64,000 nt of DNA, from contig NZ_LHZC01000057.1 in NCBI RefSeq assembly GCF_001580615.1, positions 124,001 to 188,000 on the forward strand, in the 5' to 3' direction. Each line of letters starts with the position of its first letter. The stretch's first letter is position 1. The translations under genes and the position numbers were made by a program. The notes beneath the pieces were generated by a model. The model saw nothing but the letters and a program-made list of their open reading frames with translations. It was not told the DNA's origin and did not search any database. This DNA is from Acetobacter malorum (GTDB lineage Bacteria > Pseudomonadota > Alphaproteobacteria > Acetobacterales > Acetobacteraceae). Of the stretch, positions 44,142 through 53,964 are shown one piece after another.

Positions 44142-45551
44142 ATGCCCATTTCAATCGATACCATCATTGCCCGACTTGGCGGGCCGGACGCAACAGCACG
44201 CCTGACCGGCGTTGGCACAGAAGCTATCCGCAAATGGCGGCAGGCTCAGGCCATTCCATCCCGCCACTGGCCCGTCATAGCACGGGCCACAGGTCTTTCG
44301 CTGACAGATCTGGACCCCGCCAGCCCCACATCCCCGGACCAATCCTCCCCGGCACCGGGAGGCAGCACAACAGGAATACCCATGCCAGACGCCCGCCCGG
44401 ACGGCGCAACCGCCGCCCTTGTTCTTGCAGACGGAACCATTCTGTGGGGGAAAGGCTTTGGCGCCTTCACGCAGAAACCCGCCCTTGGTGAAATCTGTTT
44501 TTCCACCGGCATGTCCGGCTATCAGGAAACGCTGACGGACCCGTCCTTCGCGGGCCAGATCATCACCTTCACCTTCCCGCATATCGGAAACGTGGGCACC
44601 ACCCCGGAAGATGATGAAGCCTCTCGGATTGCCGCCCTTGGCCTTGTCACCAAGGAAGATCTGACCGAACCCGCCAACTGGCGCGCTACGGAAAGTCTGG
44701 ACGCATGGCTGAAGGCACAGGGCGTTCCGGGCATTGCCGGCATTGATACCCGCTCCCTCACCCTGAAGATCCGTGACCACGGCGCACAGACGGCGGCTCT
44801 GTTCTTCCCGGAAAACGGACAGTTTGATCTGGCCGCCCTGCAGGACGCCACCCGTGCATGGCCCGGGCTGGAAGGCATGGATCTGGCCAAGACCGTGACC
44901 TGCAAAGCCCCTTACACCTGGAGCGAAAGCGTGTGGGAATGGTCGAAAGGCACCCGCCCCGCCCCGGAAAACCGCCGCAAGGTTGTGGCTGTGGATTACG
45001 GCGCGAAACGCAACATCCTACGCTGTCTGGTCGCTGCGGGCTGTGACGTCACCGTTGTGCCCGCAACAACGACGGCGGAAGAAATTCTGGCGCTCAAGCC
45101 CGCTGGCGTCTTCCTCTCCAACGGTCCCGGTGACCCGGCTGCGACCGCTGAGTATGCCGTGCCGGCCATTCAGGGTGTGCTGAACGCTGGTCTGCCGCTG
45201 TTTGGCATCTGCCTTGGCCATCAGCTTCTGGCCCGCGCTCTGGGCGGCAAGACCTACAAGCTGGCCCTTGGCCACCGCGGCGCGAACCAGCCGGTGAAGG
45301 ATCTGGGCACAGGCCGCGTGGAAATCACCAGCCAGAACCACGGTTTTGCGGTGGATGCAGACAGCCTCCCGGACGATGCGCATGTGACGCATGTCAGCCT
45401 GTTTGATAGCTCTAACGAAGGTCTGGCGTCTGACCGTTTCCCGGCTTTTTCCGTGCAGTATCATCCGGAAGCCAGCCCCGGCCCGTCTGACAGCTTTTAT
45501 CTTTTTGAACGGTTTGTCGCGCTGATTGATGCGCACGGCAGCAAGGACTAA
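44142..45551 (+). CDS. carA: carbamoyl-phosphate synthase small subunit with N-terminal helix-turn-helix domain
   Basis: Glutaminase subunit that feeds ammonia to CarB for carbamoyl phosphate. From the ATG at 44142 (GGAGG about 12 nt upstream) it has 469 residues, some 80 more than a normal CarA. The extra N-terminus is a Cro/YdaS-like helix-turn-helix (SIDTIIARLGGPDATARLTG, then VGTEAIRKWRQAQAIPSRHW), joined by a Pro/Ser-rich linker (about 60-80). CarA proper begins near an internal ATG at 44382 that has its own AGGA 8 nt upstream, so a short form could also be made. Catalytic Cys in LFGICLGHQLLARALGG; His and Glu in QYHPEASPGPSD. carB starts 6 bp after the stop. I recall a named HTH-like domain on some alphaproteobacterial CarA proteins, unverified here. 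Confidence 0.93.
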   Translation: MPISIDTIIARLGGPDATARLTGVGTEAIRKWRQAQAIPSRHWPVIARATGLSLTDLDPASPTSPDQSSPAPGGSTTGIPMPDARPDGATAALVLADGTILWGKGFGAFTQKPALGEICFSTGMSGYQETLTDPSFAGQIITFTFPHIGNVGTTPEDDEASRIAALGLVTKEDLTEPANWRATESLDAWLKAQGVPGIAGIDTRSLTLKIRDHGAQTAALFFPENGQFDLAALQDATRAWPGLEGMDLAKTVTCKAPYTWSESVWEWSKGTRPAPENRRKVVAVDYGAKRNILRCLVAAGCDVTVVPATTTAEEILALKPAGVFLSNGPGDPAATAEYAVPAIQGVLNAGLPLFGICLGHQLLARALGGKTYKLALGHRGANQPVKDLGTGRVEITSQNHGFAVDADSLPDDAHVTHVSLFDSSNEGLASDRFPAFSVQYHPEASPGPSDSFYLFERFVALIDAHGSKD

Positions 45552-45557
45552 CGCATC

Positions 45558-48500
45558 ATGCCAAAACGGACAGATATCCGCTCCATTCTCATTATTGGCG
45601 CTGGTCCCATTGTCATCGGGCAGGCCTGCGAGTTCGACTATTCCGGCGCTCAGGCCTGTAAGGCCCTGCGGGAAGAAGGCTACCGGGTCATTCTGGTGAA
45701 CTCCAACCCCGCCACCATCATGACGGACCCCGGCCTTGCGGACGCCACCTATGTGGAGCCCATTACGCCGGACTGCGTTGAACGCATTATTCTGAAAGAA
45801 AAGCCGGACGCCATTCTGCCCACCATGGGCGGCCAGACGGCGCTGAACACCGCCATGGCGCTGGATGCCTCCGGCTTCCTGCAAAAGCATGGCGTGGAAC
45901 TGATTGGTGCCAAGGCCGACGTGATCGACCGCGCGGAAGACCGTCAGAAATTCCGGGAAGCCATGGATGCCATTGGCATTGAAAGCCCTCGTAGCTTCAT
46001 CGCGCACAGCATGGAAGAAGCGCGGGAAGCCTTCAAGAAAATCGGCTTCCCCACCATCATCCGTCCGTCCTTCACCATGGGCGGTTCCGGTGGCGGTATT
46101 GCTTACAACCGTGAAGAGTTTGAGCAGATTGTTGCATCCGGTCTGGATGCCTCCCCCACCACAGAAGTGCTGATTGAAGAATCTCTGCTGGGGTGGAAAG
46201 AGTACGAAATGGAAGTTGTGCGCGACAAAGCGGACAACTGCATCATCGTCTGCTCCATTGAAAATATTGACCCGATGGGTGTGCACACCGGGGACTCCAT
46301 TACCGTCGCCCCGTCTCTGACGCTGACGGACAAAGAGTTCCAGCGGATGCGTGATGCCTCCATTGCCTGCCTGCGCGCCATTGGCGTGGAAACGGGTGGT
46401 TCGAACGTGCAGTTCGGCGTGAACCCGGCTGACGGGCGCATGGTGGTCATTGAGATGAATCCCCGCGTCTCCCGCTCTTCCGCACTCGCGTCCAAGGCCA
46501 CCGGCTTCCCGATCGCCAAAATCGCGGCCAAGCTGGCTGTAGGCTACACGCTGGATGAGCTGAAGAACGACATCACCGGCTCCACCCCGGCGTCCTTCGA
46601 GCCGACCATTGACTATGTGGTCGTCAAAATCCCGCGCTTTACGTTCGAGAAGTTCCCCGGCGCCCCGGCTCTGCTCTCCACCTCCATGAAGTCTGTTGGT
46701 GAGGCTATGGCCATTGGCCGGTCCTTCACGGAAGCTCTGCAGAAGGGCCTGCGCTCCATGGAAACCGGCCTGCATGGGCTGGACCCGGTAGAGGTACCCG
46801 GTGATGGCGGGGAAGACGCTTTCCGCGCAGCCCTCTCCCAGCCGCGCCCGGAACGCATTCTGATGGCCGCTCAGGCTCTGCGTGCTGGCCTGTCTGTTGA
46901 AGCCATTAACGAAGCCTGCCGCTTTGAGCCGTGGTTCCTGCGGGAACTGGAAAAAATCGTCCACGCTGAACGCGCTATCCAGAACCACGGCCTGCCGCGT
47001 GATGCACAGGGCCTGCGCCGCCTGAAAGCCATGGGCTTTTCCGATATCCAGCTGGCCCGCCTGTCCGGCCTGCAGGAAGACGAAGTCTCTGCCCTGCGGG
47101 ATCAGGTTGGCGTCAATGCCGTCTACAAACGCATTGATACCTGTGCCGGTGAGTTCGCTTCCAGCACGCCGTATATGTATTCCACGTATGAAGGCGTGTT
47201 TGCCCCTCCGGCCTGTGAATCCGAGCCGACCGACCGCGAGAAGATTGTCATTCTCGGCGGTGGCCCGAACCGGATTGGTCAGGGCATTGAGTTCGATTAC
47301 TGCTGTGTGCACGCCGCCTATGCGCTGCGTGAGGCCGGGTTTGAGACCATCATGGTCAACTGTAATCCGGAGACGGTCTCCACTGACTATGACACATCTG
47401 ACCGTCTGTATTTCGAACCGCTGACGGCGGAAGATGTTGTCGCGCTGATCCGCAAGGAACAGCAGAACGGCACCGTTAAAGGCTGCATTGTGCAGTATGG
47501 CGGCCAGACGCCGCTCAAGCTGTCTCATGCGCTGGAAAAAGCGGGCATTCCGCTGCTGGGCACCCCGGCAGACGCCATTGACCGCGCGGAAGACCGTGAG
47601 CGCTTCCAGGCGCTGCTGCACAAGCTCGGCCTGCTTCAGCCTGCCAACGGGATTGCCCGCTCCCCGGCGGAAGCTGAGGATATTGCAGAACGCATTGGCT
47701 ACCCGGTTGTGGTGCGTCCATCCTACGTGCTGGGCGGCCGGGCCATGGAAATTGTGTATGACCGTGCAGGCCTCCAGCGTTATATGCGCGGTGCCCTTCA
47801 GCTTGCCGGGCATGACATTGCCTCCGGCCCCGTGCTGATTGACCACTACCTGAACGAAGCCATTGAAGCCGACGTGGACTGCATTGCAGACGGCACGGAC
47901 GTGTATGTGGCCGGTGTGATGGAGCACATTGAGGAAGCTGGCATTCACTCGGGTGACAGCGCCTGCGCCCTGCCGCCCTACACCCTCTCCCCTGCCATTG
48001 TGACGGAGCTGAAAACGCAGACCGAAGCCATGGCGCGTGAGCTGGGCATCGTCGGTCTGATGAACGTGCAGTATGCCATCAAGGATCAGGAAATCTTTGT
48101 CCTTGAGGTCAACCCGCGTGCCTCCCGCACCGTGCCGTTCGTGGCGAAAGCAACGGGCGTCCCGGTGGCCAAGATTGGTGCCCGCGTTATGGCCGGTGCA
48201 AAGCTGAGCAGCTTCAATCTGGATGACCGCGCTGTGGTGCCGCATGTGGCCGTGAAGGAAGCCGTCTTCCCCTTCAACCGCTTTGCGGAAGTGGACATCA
48301 TTCTGGGGCCGGAAATGCGCTCCACGGGTGAGGTCATGGGGCTGGATACGTCCTTTGAGCGCGCTTTTGCCAAGTCTCAGCTGGGTGCTGGCGTGCGCCT
48401 GCCCACCTCCGGCACGGTCTTCCTGTCCGTGCGGGAGAGTGACAAGCCGCACCTGCCTGCTCTTGGCCGCCAGCTGGCCAGCATGGGGCTGAAAATTCTG

Positions 48501-48812
48501 GCCACACGCGGCACAGCCAAAAAGCTGCGCGATGCCGGGATTGAGGTCGCTGTGGTGAACAAGGTGCTGGAAGGCCGCCCGCATTGTGTGGACGCCATCC
48601 GCTCGGGTGAAGTGCAGATGGTCATCAACACCGCCCGTGGCGCACAGTCCGTGGCGGACAGTTTTGACATCCGCCGCTCTGCCCTTGTGCTGGGCATTCC
48701 GCACTACACCACCATGGCCGGTGCACGGGCTGCAACCTATGCAATTGCGGCAATGCGTGAAGGACCGCTTGAAGTTGCGCCGCTTCAGTCATACTTTAGT
48801 GGATCGTTCTGA
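45558..48812 (+). CDS. carB: carbamoyl-phosphate synthase large subunit
   Basis: 1084 residues. Makes carbamoyl phosphate from bicarbonate, ammonia and two ATP for pyrimidines and arginine. Two homologous ATP-grasp halves are visible: [20 protein letters not shown] at the start and [20 protein letters not shown] near residue 562, with [20 protein letters not shown] and its counterpart [20 protein letters not shown]. The C-terminal MGS-like allosteric domain (about 945-1084) includes [20 protein letters not shown]. Six bp after carA; a hairpin follows. A 1228-codon antisense frame over it is an artefact of codon bias. Confidence 0.98.
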   Translation: MPKRTDIRSILIIGAGPIVIGQACEFDYSGAQACKALREEGYRVILVNSNPATIMTDPGLADATYVEPITPDCVERIILKEKPDAILPTMGGQTALNTAMALDASGFLQKHGVELIGAKADVIDRAEDRQKFREAMDAIGIESPRSFIAHSMEEAREAFKKIGFPTIIRPSFTMGGSGGGIAYNREEFEQIVASGLDASPTTEVLIEESLLGWKEYEMEVVRDKADNCIIVCSIENIDPMGVHTGDSITVAPSLTLTDKEFQRMRDASIACLRAIGVETGGSNVQFGVNPADGRMVVIEMNPRVSRSSALASKATGFPIAKIAAKLAVGYTLDELKNDITGSTPASFEPTIDYVVVKIPRFTFEKFPGAPALLSTSMKSVGEAMAIGRSFTEALQKGLRSMETGLHGLDPVEVPGDGGEDAFRAALSQPRPERILMAAQALRAGLSVEAINEACRFEPWFLRELEKIVHAERAIQNHGLPRDAQGLRRLKAMGFSDIQLARLSGLQEDEVSALRDQVGVNAVYKRIDTCAGEFASSTPYMYSTYEGVFAPPACESEPTDREKIVILGGGPNRIGQGIEFDYCCVHAAYALREAGFETIMVNCNPETVSTDYDTSDRLYFEPLTAEDVVALIRKEQQNGTVKGCIVQYGGQTPLKLSHALEKAGIPLLGTPADAIDRAEDRERFQALLHKLGLLQPANGIARSPAEAEDIAERIGYPVVVRPSYVLGGRAMEIVYDRAGLQRYMRGALQLAGHDIASGPVLIDHYLNEAIEADVDCIADGTDVYVAGVMEHIEEAGIHSGDSACALPPYTLSPAIVTELKTQTEAMARELGIVGLMNVQYAIKDQEIFVLEVNPRASRTVPFVAKATGVPVAKIGARVMAGAKLSSFNLDDRAVVPHVAVKEAVFPFNRFAEVDIILGPEMRSTGEVMGLDTSFERAFAKSQLGAGVRLPTSGTVFLSVRESDKPHLPALGRQLASMGLKILATRGTAKKLRDAGIEVAVVNKVLEGRPHCVDAIRSGEVQMVINTARGAQSVADSFDIRRSALVLGIPHYTTMAGARAATYAIAAMREGPLEVAPLQSYFSGSF

Positions 48813-48815
48813 ACA

Positions 48816-48843
48816 GGAGGGTCGGCCTTAGGGCCGGCCCTCC
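48816..48843 (+). terminator. hairpin after carB
   Basis: GGAGGGTCGGCC pairs with GGCCGGCCCTCC (12 bp, one T-G wobble, 4-nt loop), 3 bp after the carB stop. No U-run, but the position fits termination. Confidence 0.6.
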
Positions 48844-48954
48844 ACGTTCCGCGGGGCAAGCGGCCTGTCTGATGGCATGGCCGCCTGTACCCGTGTTTTT
48901 TTATAACTTCCATGCCGGCCAGATCGTCCGGCAGATTTATTCTGGGGACATGTC

Positions 48955-49428
48955 TTGCAGAAAACTCCGATGACGGAAAAAGGTTTACGGCGGCTCGAAG
49001 ACGAACTGCGTAATCTGAAATCTGTAGAGCGTCCGGCCATCATCCGCGCCATTGCGGAAGCCCGCAGCCACGGCGATCTTTCGGAAAACGCGGAATACCA
49101 CGCCGCGCGTGAACGACAGTCCTTTACCGAAGGCCGCGTTCTTGAGCTGGAGAGCATTATCTCCACGGCTGAAGTGATTGACCCCACAAGCCTGTCTGGT
49201 GATCAGGTCAAGTTCGGTGCAACCGTCACCGTGGTTGATGAAGATACCGACAAGGAAGCCACCTACCAGATTGTTGGTGTGCATGAAGCGGACATCAAGC
49301 TGAACCTGCTGTCCATTTCCTCCCCGCTCGCCAAATCCCTGATTGGCAAGCATGAAGGCGATACCGTTTCCGTCCCCGCCCCCGGTGGTGACCGGACGTA
49401 TGAGATCCTGTCTGTGAAATTCATCTGA
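48955..49428 (+). CDS. greA: transcription elongation factor GreA
   Basis: 157 residues. Rescues backtracked RNA polymerase by stimulating transcript cleavage. I take the TTG at 48955 as start: GGGGA lies 6-7 nt before it and the product begins MQKTPMTEKGLRRLEDEL, matching the conserved GreA N-terminus; the ATG at 48970 would cut the first five residues. The coiled-coil tip has the acidic pair in SHGDLSENAEYHAARERQ; the FKBP-like C-terminal domain has GATVTVVDEDTDKEATYQIV and SPLAKSLIGK. ilvA starts one base after the stop. Confidence 0.96.
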   Translation: MQKTPMTEKGLRRLEDELRNLKSVERPAIIRAIAEARSHGDLSENAEYHAARERQSFTEGRVLELESIISTAEVIDPTSLSGDQVKFGATVTVVDEDTDKEATYQIVGVHEADIKLNLLSISSPLAKSLIGKHEGDTVSVPAPGGDRTYEILSVKFI

Positions 49429-49429
49429 G

Positions 49430-50626
49430 ATGCTGAAGTTTGAGGATATCACCGCCGCGGCGGCGCGGATCAACGGCAGTGTACTCCGCACCCCTACGAT
49501 TTCCTCTCAGTCTCTCTCGAAAGCGACCGGCGCCGATATTACCCTGAAGCTGGAAAATCTTCAGGCGGTCGGCTCGTTCAAGGAGCGCGGAGCGGCCAAC
49601 AAACTCGCGCTGCTCTCCGAGGATGAGCGCAAGCGCGGCGTGATTGCCGTCTCGGCTGGCAACCATGCGCAGGGTGTCGCCCGCCATGCCAGCCTGCTGG
49701 GTATTGATGCCGTTATCGTCATGCCCAAATTCACGCCAGCGGCTAAAGTGGTGCGCACCCGCAACTGGGGTGCACGGGTTATTCTGGAAGGCGAAAGCTT
49801 TGCAGAAGCCCTGCTGTTTGCGCAGGATCTTCAGGCGCGTGAAGGCCGCACCTTCATTCATCCGTATGATGACCCAGCCGTCATGGCCGGTCAGGGCACC
49901 TGTGCGCTGGAACTGTTTGAGGATGCCGGACCGCTGGACATGCTGGTCGCCCCCATTGGCGGCGGCGGTCTGCTGGGCGGCTGCTCTGTTGCGGCCAAAG
50001 CCATGCGTCCAGAGGTGGAACTGATTGGCGTGCAGGTAGGAAGCTACAATTCGCTCTCCGCCTTCCCCGGCCCGGCTACGCATCCGTCGGGTGGCTCGAC
50101 CATTGCCGAGGGCATTGCCGTCATGCAGATCGGCCAGCGCCCGGATGAGATTATCCGCAAGCTGGTCTCCAAAGTGCTGGTGGTGCCGGAATGCGCGGTG
50201 GAGACCGCTATCACCCTGCTGGCCGAGGGTGCCAAACAGGTAAGCGAAGGTGCTGGCGCTGTCGGGCTTGCTGCCGTCATGACCTACCCGGACCTGTTCC
50301 GGGACAAGAAAGTCGCCCTGCCTATCTCTGGCGGCAATATCGACAGCCGCATTCTGGCCAACACCCTTCTGCGCGCCATGCTGCGTGATGGCCGCATCCT
50401 GCGCCTGATTATGGAAATTCCCGACCGCCCCGGCGTGCTGGCTGATATTTCCAGAAGCATTGGGGAAGCAGGCGGCAACATCATCGAAGTCTCTCATCAG
50501 CGCCTGTTTGCCGCCCCCTCCGTGCAGGCGGCTGAACTTGAAGTGATGATTGAAGCGCGGGACCCGGAACACGCGGCCCTGATTACCAAAGCACTGGGCG
50601 AACACTACATCGTTCGCCGCGCTTAA
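49430..50626 (+). CDS. ilvA: threonine ammonia-lyase with ACT domain
   Basis: PLP enzyme converting threonine to 2-oxobutanoate, the first step to isoleucine. 398 residues: PLP lysine Lys51 in GSFKERGAANK, glycine loop VAPIGGGGLLGGCSVAA, SEGAGAVGLAA and SGGNIDSRIL, then a C-terminal ACT domain (about 325-398: IMEIPDRPGVLADISRSIGE). One short ACT domain makes it the TdcB-like/TIGR01127 form rather than the long E. coli IlvA with two regulatory domains; it could serve biosynthesis or catabolism. It follows greA by a single base and is followed by the structured gap before gpmI. Confidence 0.92.
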   Translation: MLKFEDITAAAARINGSVLRTPTISSQSLSKATGADITLKLENLQAVGSFKERGAANKLALLSEDERKRGVIAVSAGNHAQGVARHASLLGIDAVIVMPKFTPAAKVVRTRNWGARVILEGESFAEALLFAQDLQAREGRTFIHPYDDPAVMAGQGTCALELFEDAGPLDMLVAPIGGGGLLGGCSVAAKAMRPEVELIGVQVGSYNSLSAFPGPATHPSGGSTIAEGIAVMQIGQRPDEIIRKLVSKVLVVPECAVETAITLLAEGAKQVSEGAGAVGLAAVMTYPDLFRDKKVALPISGGNIDSRILANTLLRAMLRDGRILRLIMEIPDRPGVLADISRSIGEAGGNIIEVSHQRLFAAPSVQAAELEVMIEARDPEHAALITKALGEHYIVRRA

Positions 50627-50632
50627 CACTTA

Positions 50633-50714
50633 GGAACCATGCCTGCCGGGCACTTTGTGTCCGGCTGTTTTAGTGGCATAGTCAGGCCATAAAACAATAA
50701 GAAGGCATGGTTCT
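50633..50714 (+). ncRNA. candidate structured RNA: three-way junction in the gpmI 5' leader
   Basis: The gap between the ilvA stop and the gpmI start folds by hand completely. P1: 50634-50644 with 50703-50713, 11 perfect pairs (GAACCATGCCT/AGGCATGGTTC) plus a closing G-U. P2: 50645-50653 with 50657-50665, 9 pairs, TTT loop. P3: 50667-50677 with 50686-50695, 10 pairs and one bulged G, 8-nt loop. The 7-nt joiner AATAAGA links P3 to P1. P1's 3' strand contains the AAGG ribosome binding site and ends one base before the ATG. P2 followed by TGTTTTA could alternatively be an intrinsic terminator of greA-ilvA (50645-50672). Confidence 0.55.
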
Positions 50715-52253
50715 ATGAGTGCTTCAGCACCTTCCCAGACAAAACGCCCTGTTATGCTGGTTATTCTTGATGGCTTCGGCTGGAGAGAAGACTCGTCAGA
50801 TAACGCAGTCCAGCAGGCCCACACCCCGGTTTTTGATGCGCTGTGGGAAAATGGTCCCCGCAGCTTCCTGCGCACCTGCGGGGAAGATGTTGGCCTGCCC
50901 AACGGCCAAATGGGCAATTCCGAAGTCGGGCACCTGAATATCGGCGCGGGCCGCGTCGTCATGCAGGAACTGCCACGCATCACCACCGCCATTCAGGATG
51001 GCAGCGTGGCCCGAAGTGCTGCCATGACCAGCTTTATCGACACCCTGAAAAAAACCGGCGGCACCTGCCATCTGCTCGGCCTTGTCTCCCCCGGTGGCGT
51101 GCATGCACATCAGGATCATGCCGCTGCCCTCGCCCGTATGGTGGCGGACGCTGGCGTGCCGGTGGCGTTCCATGTGTTCACCGATGGGCGTGATACCCCG
51201 CCCCGCTCCGCCCAGGGCTATCTGGAAACCCTGCGCGCGGCTCTGCCAAACAGCGTGAAAATTGCCACCGTTTCTGGCCGCTATTACGCCATGGACCGCG
51301 ACAAACGCTGGGACCGGGTGGAAAAAGCCTACAACGTGATGGTCAGCGCAGAAGGCCCGACAGCCGCCACCGCGCAGGATGTCATCACCAAAGCCTATCA
51401 GGCCGATATTTCAGACGAATTTATCGAACCGACCGTACTCGACGGCTATACCGGCATGAAGGATGGAGACGGCCTGCTCTCCTTCAACTTCCGCGCCGAC
51501 CGCATCCGCCAGCTTCTGGACGCCATGCTGGAGCCGGACTTTGACGGCTTTGCCCGCCATAAGGTTGTGAAATTCTCCACCATTCTGGGCATGACACATT
51601 ATAGCGACACGCTGGCCGAACGCCTGACGGTGCTGTTCCCGCCGGACTCGCTGGAAAATATTCTGGGGGAAGTCGTCTCCCGCGCTGGCCGCACCCAGTT
51701 GCGCATGGCCGAGACGGAAAAATATCCGCACGTCACCTACTTCCTCAATGGCGGGCGCGAAAAGCTGTTTGAAGGCGAAGACCGCATCATGGTGCCGTCC
51801 CCCAAGGTCGCCACCTATGACCTTCAGCCGGAAATGTCCGCGCCGGAACTGACGGACAAAGCTGTTGCCGCCATTGAAAGCGGGCAGTACGACCTGATTG
51901 TCCTGAACTTCGCCAACCCGGATATGGTTGGCCATACCGGCGTCCTGAAAGCAGCCATCAAGGCGGTGGAAACGGTGGACACCGGCACGGGCCGCATTAT
52001 CGAGGCCCTCAAAAAACAGAATGGCTCTCTGCTGGTCACCGCCGACCACGGCAACTGTGAGACCATGAAAGACCCGGAGACCGGCGTGCCCCACACAGCC
52101 CATACGCTGAACGTGGTCCCGCTGGTGGCCTTTGGGGTTGGCACCAAGACGCTGAAAGACGGCAGACTGGCCGACCTTGCCCCCACCCTGCTGGACATGA
52201 TGGGTTTACCCAAACCTGATGACATGACCGGGACTTCCCTGCTAACGGACTGA
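50715..52253 (+). CDS. gpmI: 2,3-bisphosphoglycerate-independent phosphoglycerate mutase
   Basis: Mn-dependent glycolytic/gluconeogenic mutase of the alkaline phosphatase superfamily. 512 residues. Metal site Asp19 in VMLVILDGFGWRED, phospho-Ser69 in GQMGNSEVGHLNIGAGR, THE phosphotransferase loop HVFTDGRDTPPRSA, FNFRADRIRQ, and the second metal cluster NFANPDMVGHTG and LVTADHGNCETM. Length is standard. It begins the gpmI-envC-ctpA-deacetylase-rppH run; envC starts directly after its stop. Confidence 0.97.
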   Translation: MSASAPSQTKRPVMLVILDGFGWREDSSDNAVQQAHTPVFDALWENGPRSFLRTCGEDVGLPNGQMGNSEVGHLNIGAGRVVMQELPRITTAIQDGSVARSAAMTSFIDTLKKTGGTCHLLGLVSPGGVHAHQDHAAALARMVADAGVPVAFHVFTDGRDTPPRSAQGYLETLRAALPNSVKIATVSGRYYAMDRDKRWDRVEKAYNVMVSAEGPTAATAQDVITKAYQADISDEFIEPTVLDGYTGMKDGDGLLSFNFRADRIRQLLDAMLEPDFDGFARHKVVKFSTILGMTHYSDTLAERLTVLFPPDSLENILGEVVSRAGRTQLRMAETEKYPHVTYFLNGGREKLFEGEDRIMVPSPKVATYDLQPEMSAPELTDKAVAAIESGQYDLIVLNFANPDMVGHTGVLKAAIKAVETVDTGTGRIIEALKKQNGSLLVTADHGNCETMKDPETGVPHTAHTLNVVPLVAFGVGTKTLKDGRLADLAPTLLDMMGLPKPDDMTGTSLLTD

Positions 52254-53792
52254 ATGCCTTTCGCCCCGCCTCCCAAGCCGTTGCCCCACTCTCTGTCCGC
52301 TCAATGCGGGTGGGGAGATCAGGGCTATGGGGCGCGGGGTTTGCGCCTGCTGCCTGTGGGGGTCTTCGCCTTGCTGGCCTGCATCCCGCCAGCACAGGCC
52401 GCCACCGCTAAGAAAAACACAACACACACGACGCATAGTGCCACCAAAAGCACGAGCCACCGGGCCTCCGGTCACACAAGTCGTGCGCACTCGTCCTCTT
52501 CCGGCACCCGGTCCTCTTCAACAGCATCCCGCACTGCCTCCACCCGTGCTGAGGCCGAGGCTGAACGCTCCGTCAAACAAGCGCAGGCTGCCCTTGCTGC
52601 CACGCAGGCCCAGCGGGCCGCCATGGATAAGCAGAAAGCCGAGCAGGCCGCCGCCGTCACGGCGTCCCGCGCTAAAAATGAGGCCGCTCAGGCCGTCGCC
52701 GTGCAGAGTGCCGCCAAGGCGTCAGCCCTGTCCGCAGCCACCGTCTCCGCCACCGCGCAGCTTCAAACCACAGAACAGCAGGTCGCAGATCTCGATTCCC
52801 GCATTGCCGATCTCCGCAAGGAACAGGCCAGCCTGCGGGATGCGCTGACGGAAGACGCTAAAGCCCTCGCCCCGGTGCTGCCGCTGGCCGAACGCCTGTC
52901 CCTGTATCCATCCGATACGCTGCTGGCGGCCCCCGTGCCGCAGGGTGAGGCCGTCACCGGCTTTCTGGTCTTGCGCGGGCTGTCTCGAGGGCTGGAACAT
53001 CAGGCCGAAGACATGCGCGCCCGGCAGCAAAAGCTGACGGCACTGGATGCTGACCTCACCGCCAAACTCGCAACCCTCGGCCAGTTGCAGGAAACCCAGA
53101 GCCGCCAGCGTGATCAGGTCCGGCAGCAGGCCTTAAAAGCCCGTGCGGCCCAGCAGCAGGCCAACGCCGCCGCCCGCGCCGCAGCCGTGCGCCTGCAAAG
53201 TGCGACGCAGAAGGCCTCCAGCCTGCAGGACGCTGTCTCCCGGCTGGATGCGCTGCAAGCTGACGCGGAATCCGCCCTGCAAAAAGAAATTGCCGCAGCA
53301 GAAAAAGCCCATCAGGCCGCGCGGGATGAAGCCGCCAGACGCCGCGCGCAGGAACGGGCCGACGCCGCCCGGCGCAAAATGGCCGCCATGGCCTCTGCCG
53401 CAGGCCCCGGCCTGTCAGACCACCCGCCCGCAGGCGGCGGTACGCGCCCGGTGGTCGGCACGCTTGTCAGCACATGGGGTTCAGCAACCGAATCTGGCCC
53501 CGCCACCGGCATCACCTACCGCACCGCACCCGGGGCCAGCGTGCGCACGCCGTGTTCCGGCCGCGTTGATTTTGCAGGGCCGTTCCGCACCTATGGGCAG
53601 ATGGTCATTCTGAATTGCGGGCAGCATTATCGCTTTGTGATGGCAGGCTTTTCCGGGCTGGATGTGGCGACCGGGCAAGGCTTATCCAAAGGCGCGCCCA
53701 TCGGGCATATGGGCTCTTCCGGCAGTTCCGGCACCCTGTTCATTCAGCTCCGGCACGGGCAAAAACCCGTTAACCCCGCACCTTTCCTGTAA
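52254..53792 (+). CDS. EnvC-like murein hydrolase activator (degenerate M23/LytM domain)
   Basis: 512 residues. A signal segment (RLLPVGVFALLACIPPAQAA, about 32-51, after an unusually long N region) is followed by a Ser/Thr-rich stretch, two long coiled coils (about 100-190 and 240-390, rich in Ala/Gln/Arg) and a C-terminal LytM domain (about 405-512): RTPCSGRVDFAGPFRTYGQM, GHMGSSGSSGTLFIQLRHGQ. The zinc ligands HxxxD and HxH are not conserved, so it should be catalytically dead, as EnvC is, and activate amidases under control of FtsEX (encoded at 6621-8246). The start codon directly follows the gpmI stop. Confidence 0.87.
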   Translation: MPFAPPPKPLPHSLSAQCGWGDQGYGARGLRLLPVGVFALLACIPPAQAATAKKNTTHTTHSATKSTSHRASGHTSRAHSSSSGTRSSSTASRTASTRAEAEAERSVKQAQAALAATQAQRAAMDKQKAEQAAAVTASRAKNEAAQAVAVQSAAKASALSAATVSATAQLQTTEQQVADLDSRIADLRKEQASLRDALTEDAKALAPVLPLAERLSLYPSDTLLAAPVPQGEAVTGFLVLRGLSRGLEHQAEDMRARQQKLTALDADLTAKLATLGQLQETQSRQRDQVRQQALKARAAQQQANAAARAAAVRLQSATQKASSLQDAVSRLDALQADAESALQKEIAAAEKAHQAARDEAARRRAQERADAARRKMAAMASAAGPGLSDHPPAGGGTRPVVGTLVSTWGSATESGPATGITYRTAPGASVRTPCSGRVDFAGPFRTYGQMVILNCGQHYRFVMAGFSGLDVATGQGLSKGAPIGHMGSSGSSGTLFIQLRHGQKPVNPAPFL

Positions 53793-53964
53793 GGAAAAGC
53801 GGACAGACAGTTTGCCTGTCCGGCGGAAGCGGCTAATCTCGCCCAACTGCATGGCGGACACAGGCAGAGCTTTGCGCTACAAGGCAAAGTTAGCCATACG
53901 CTGTAACATTCGACAGGACACGACCGCACGGGTTTTTGCACCCGGCGACAGGAGACGAGATCGC

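Noticed and set aside
45018-48704. 1228-codon open frame antisense to carAB
   Set aside because: A product of strong third-position GC bias opposite carA/carB; it shows no recognisable domain or ribosome binding site, and the sense genes are certain.
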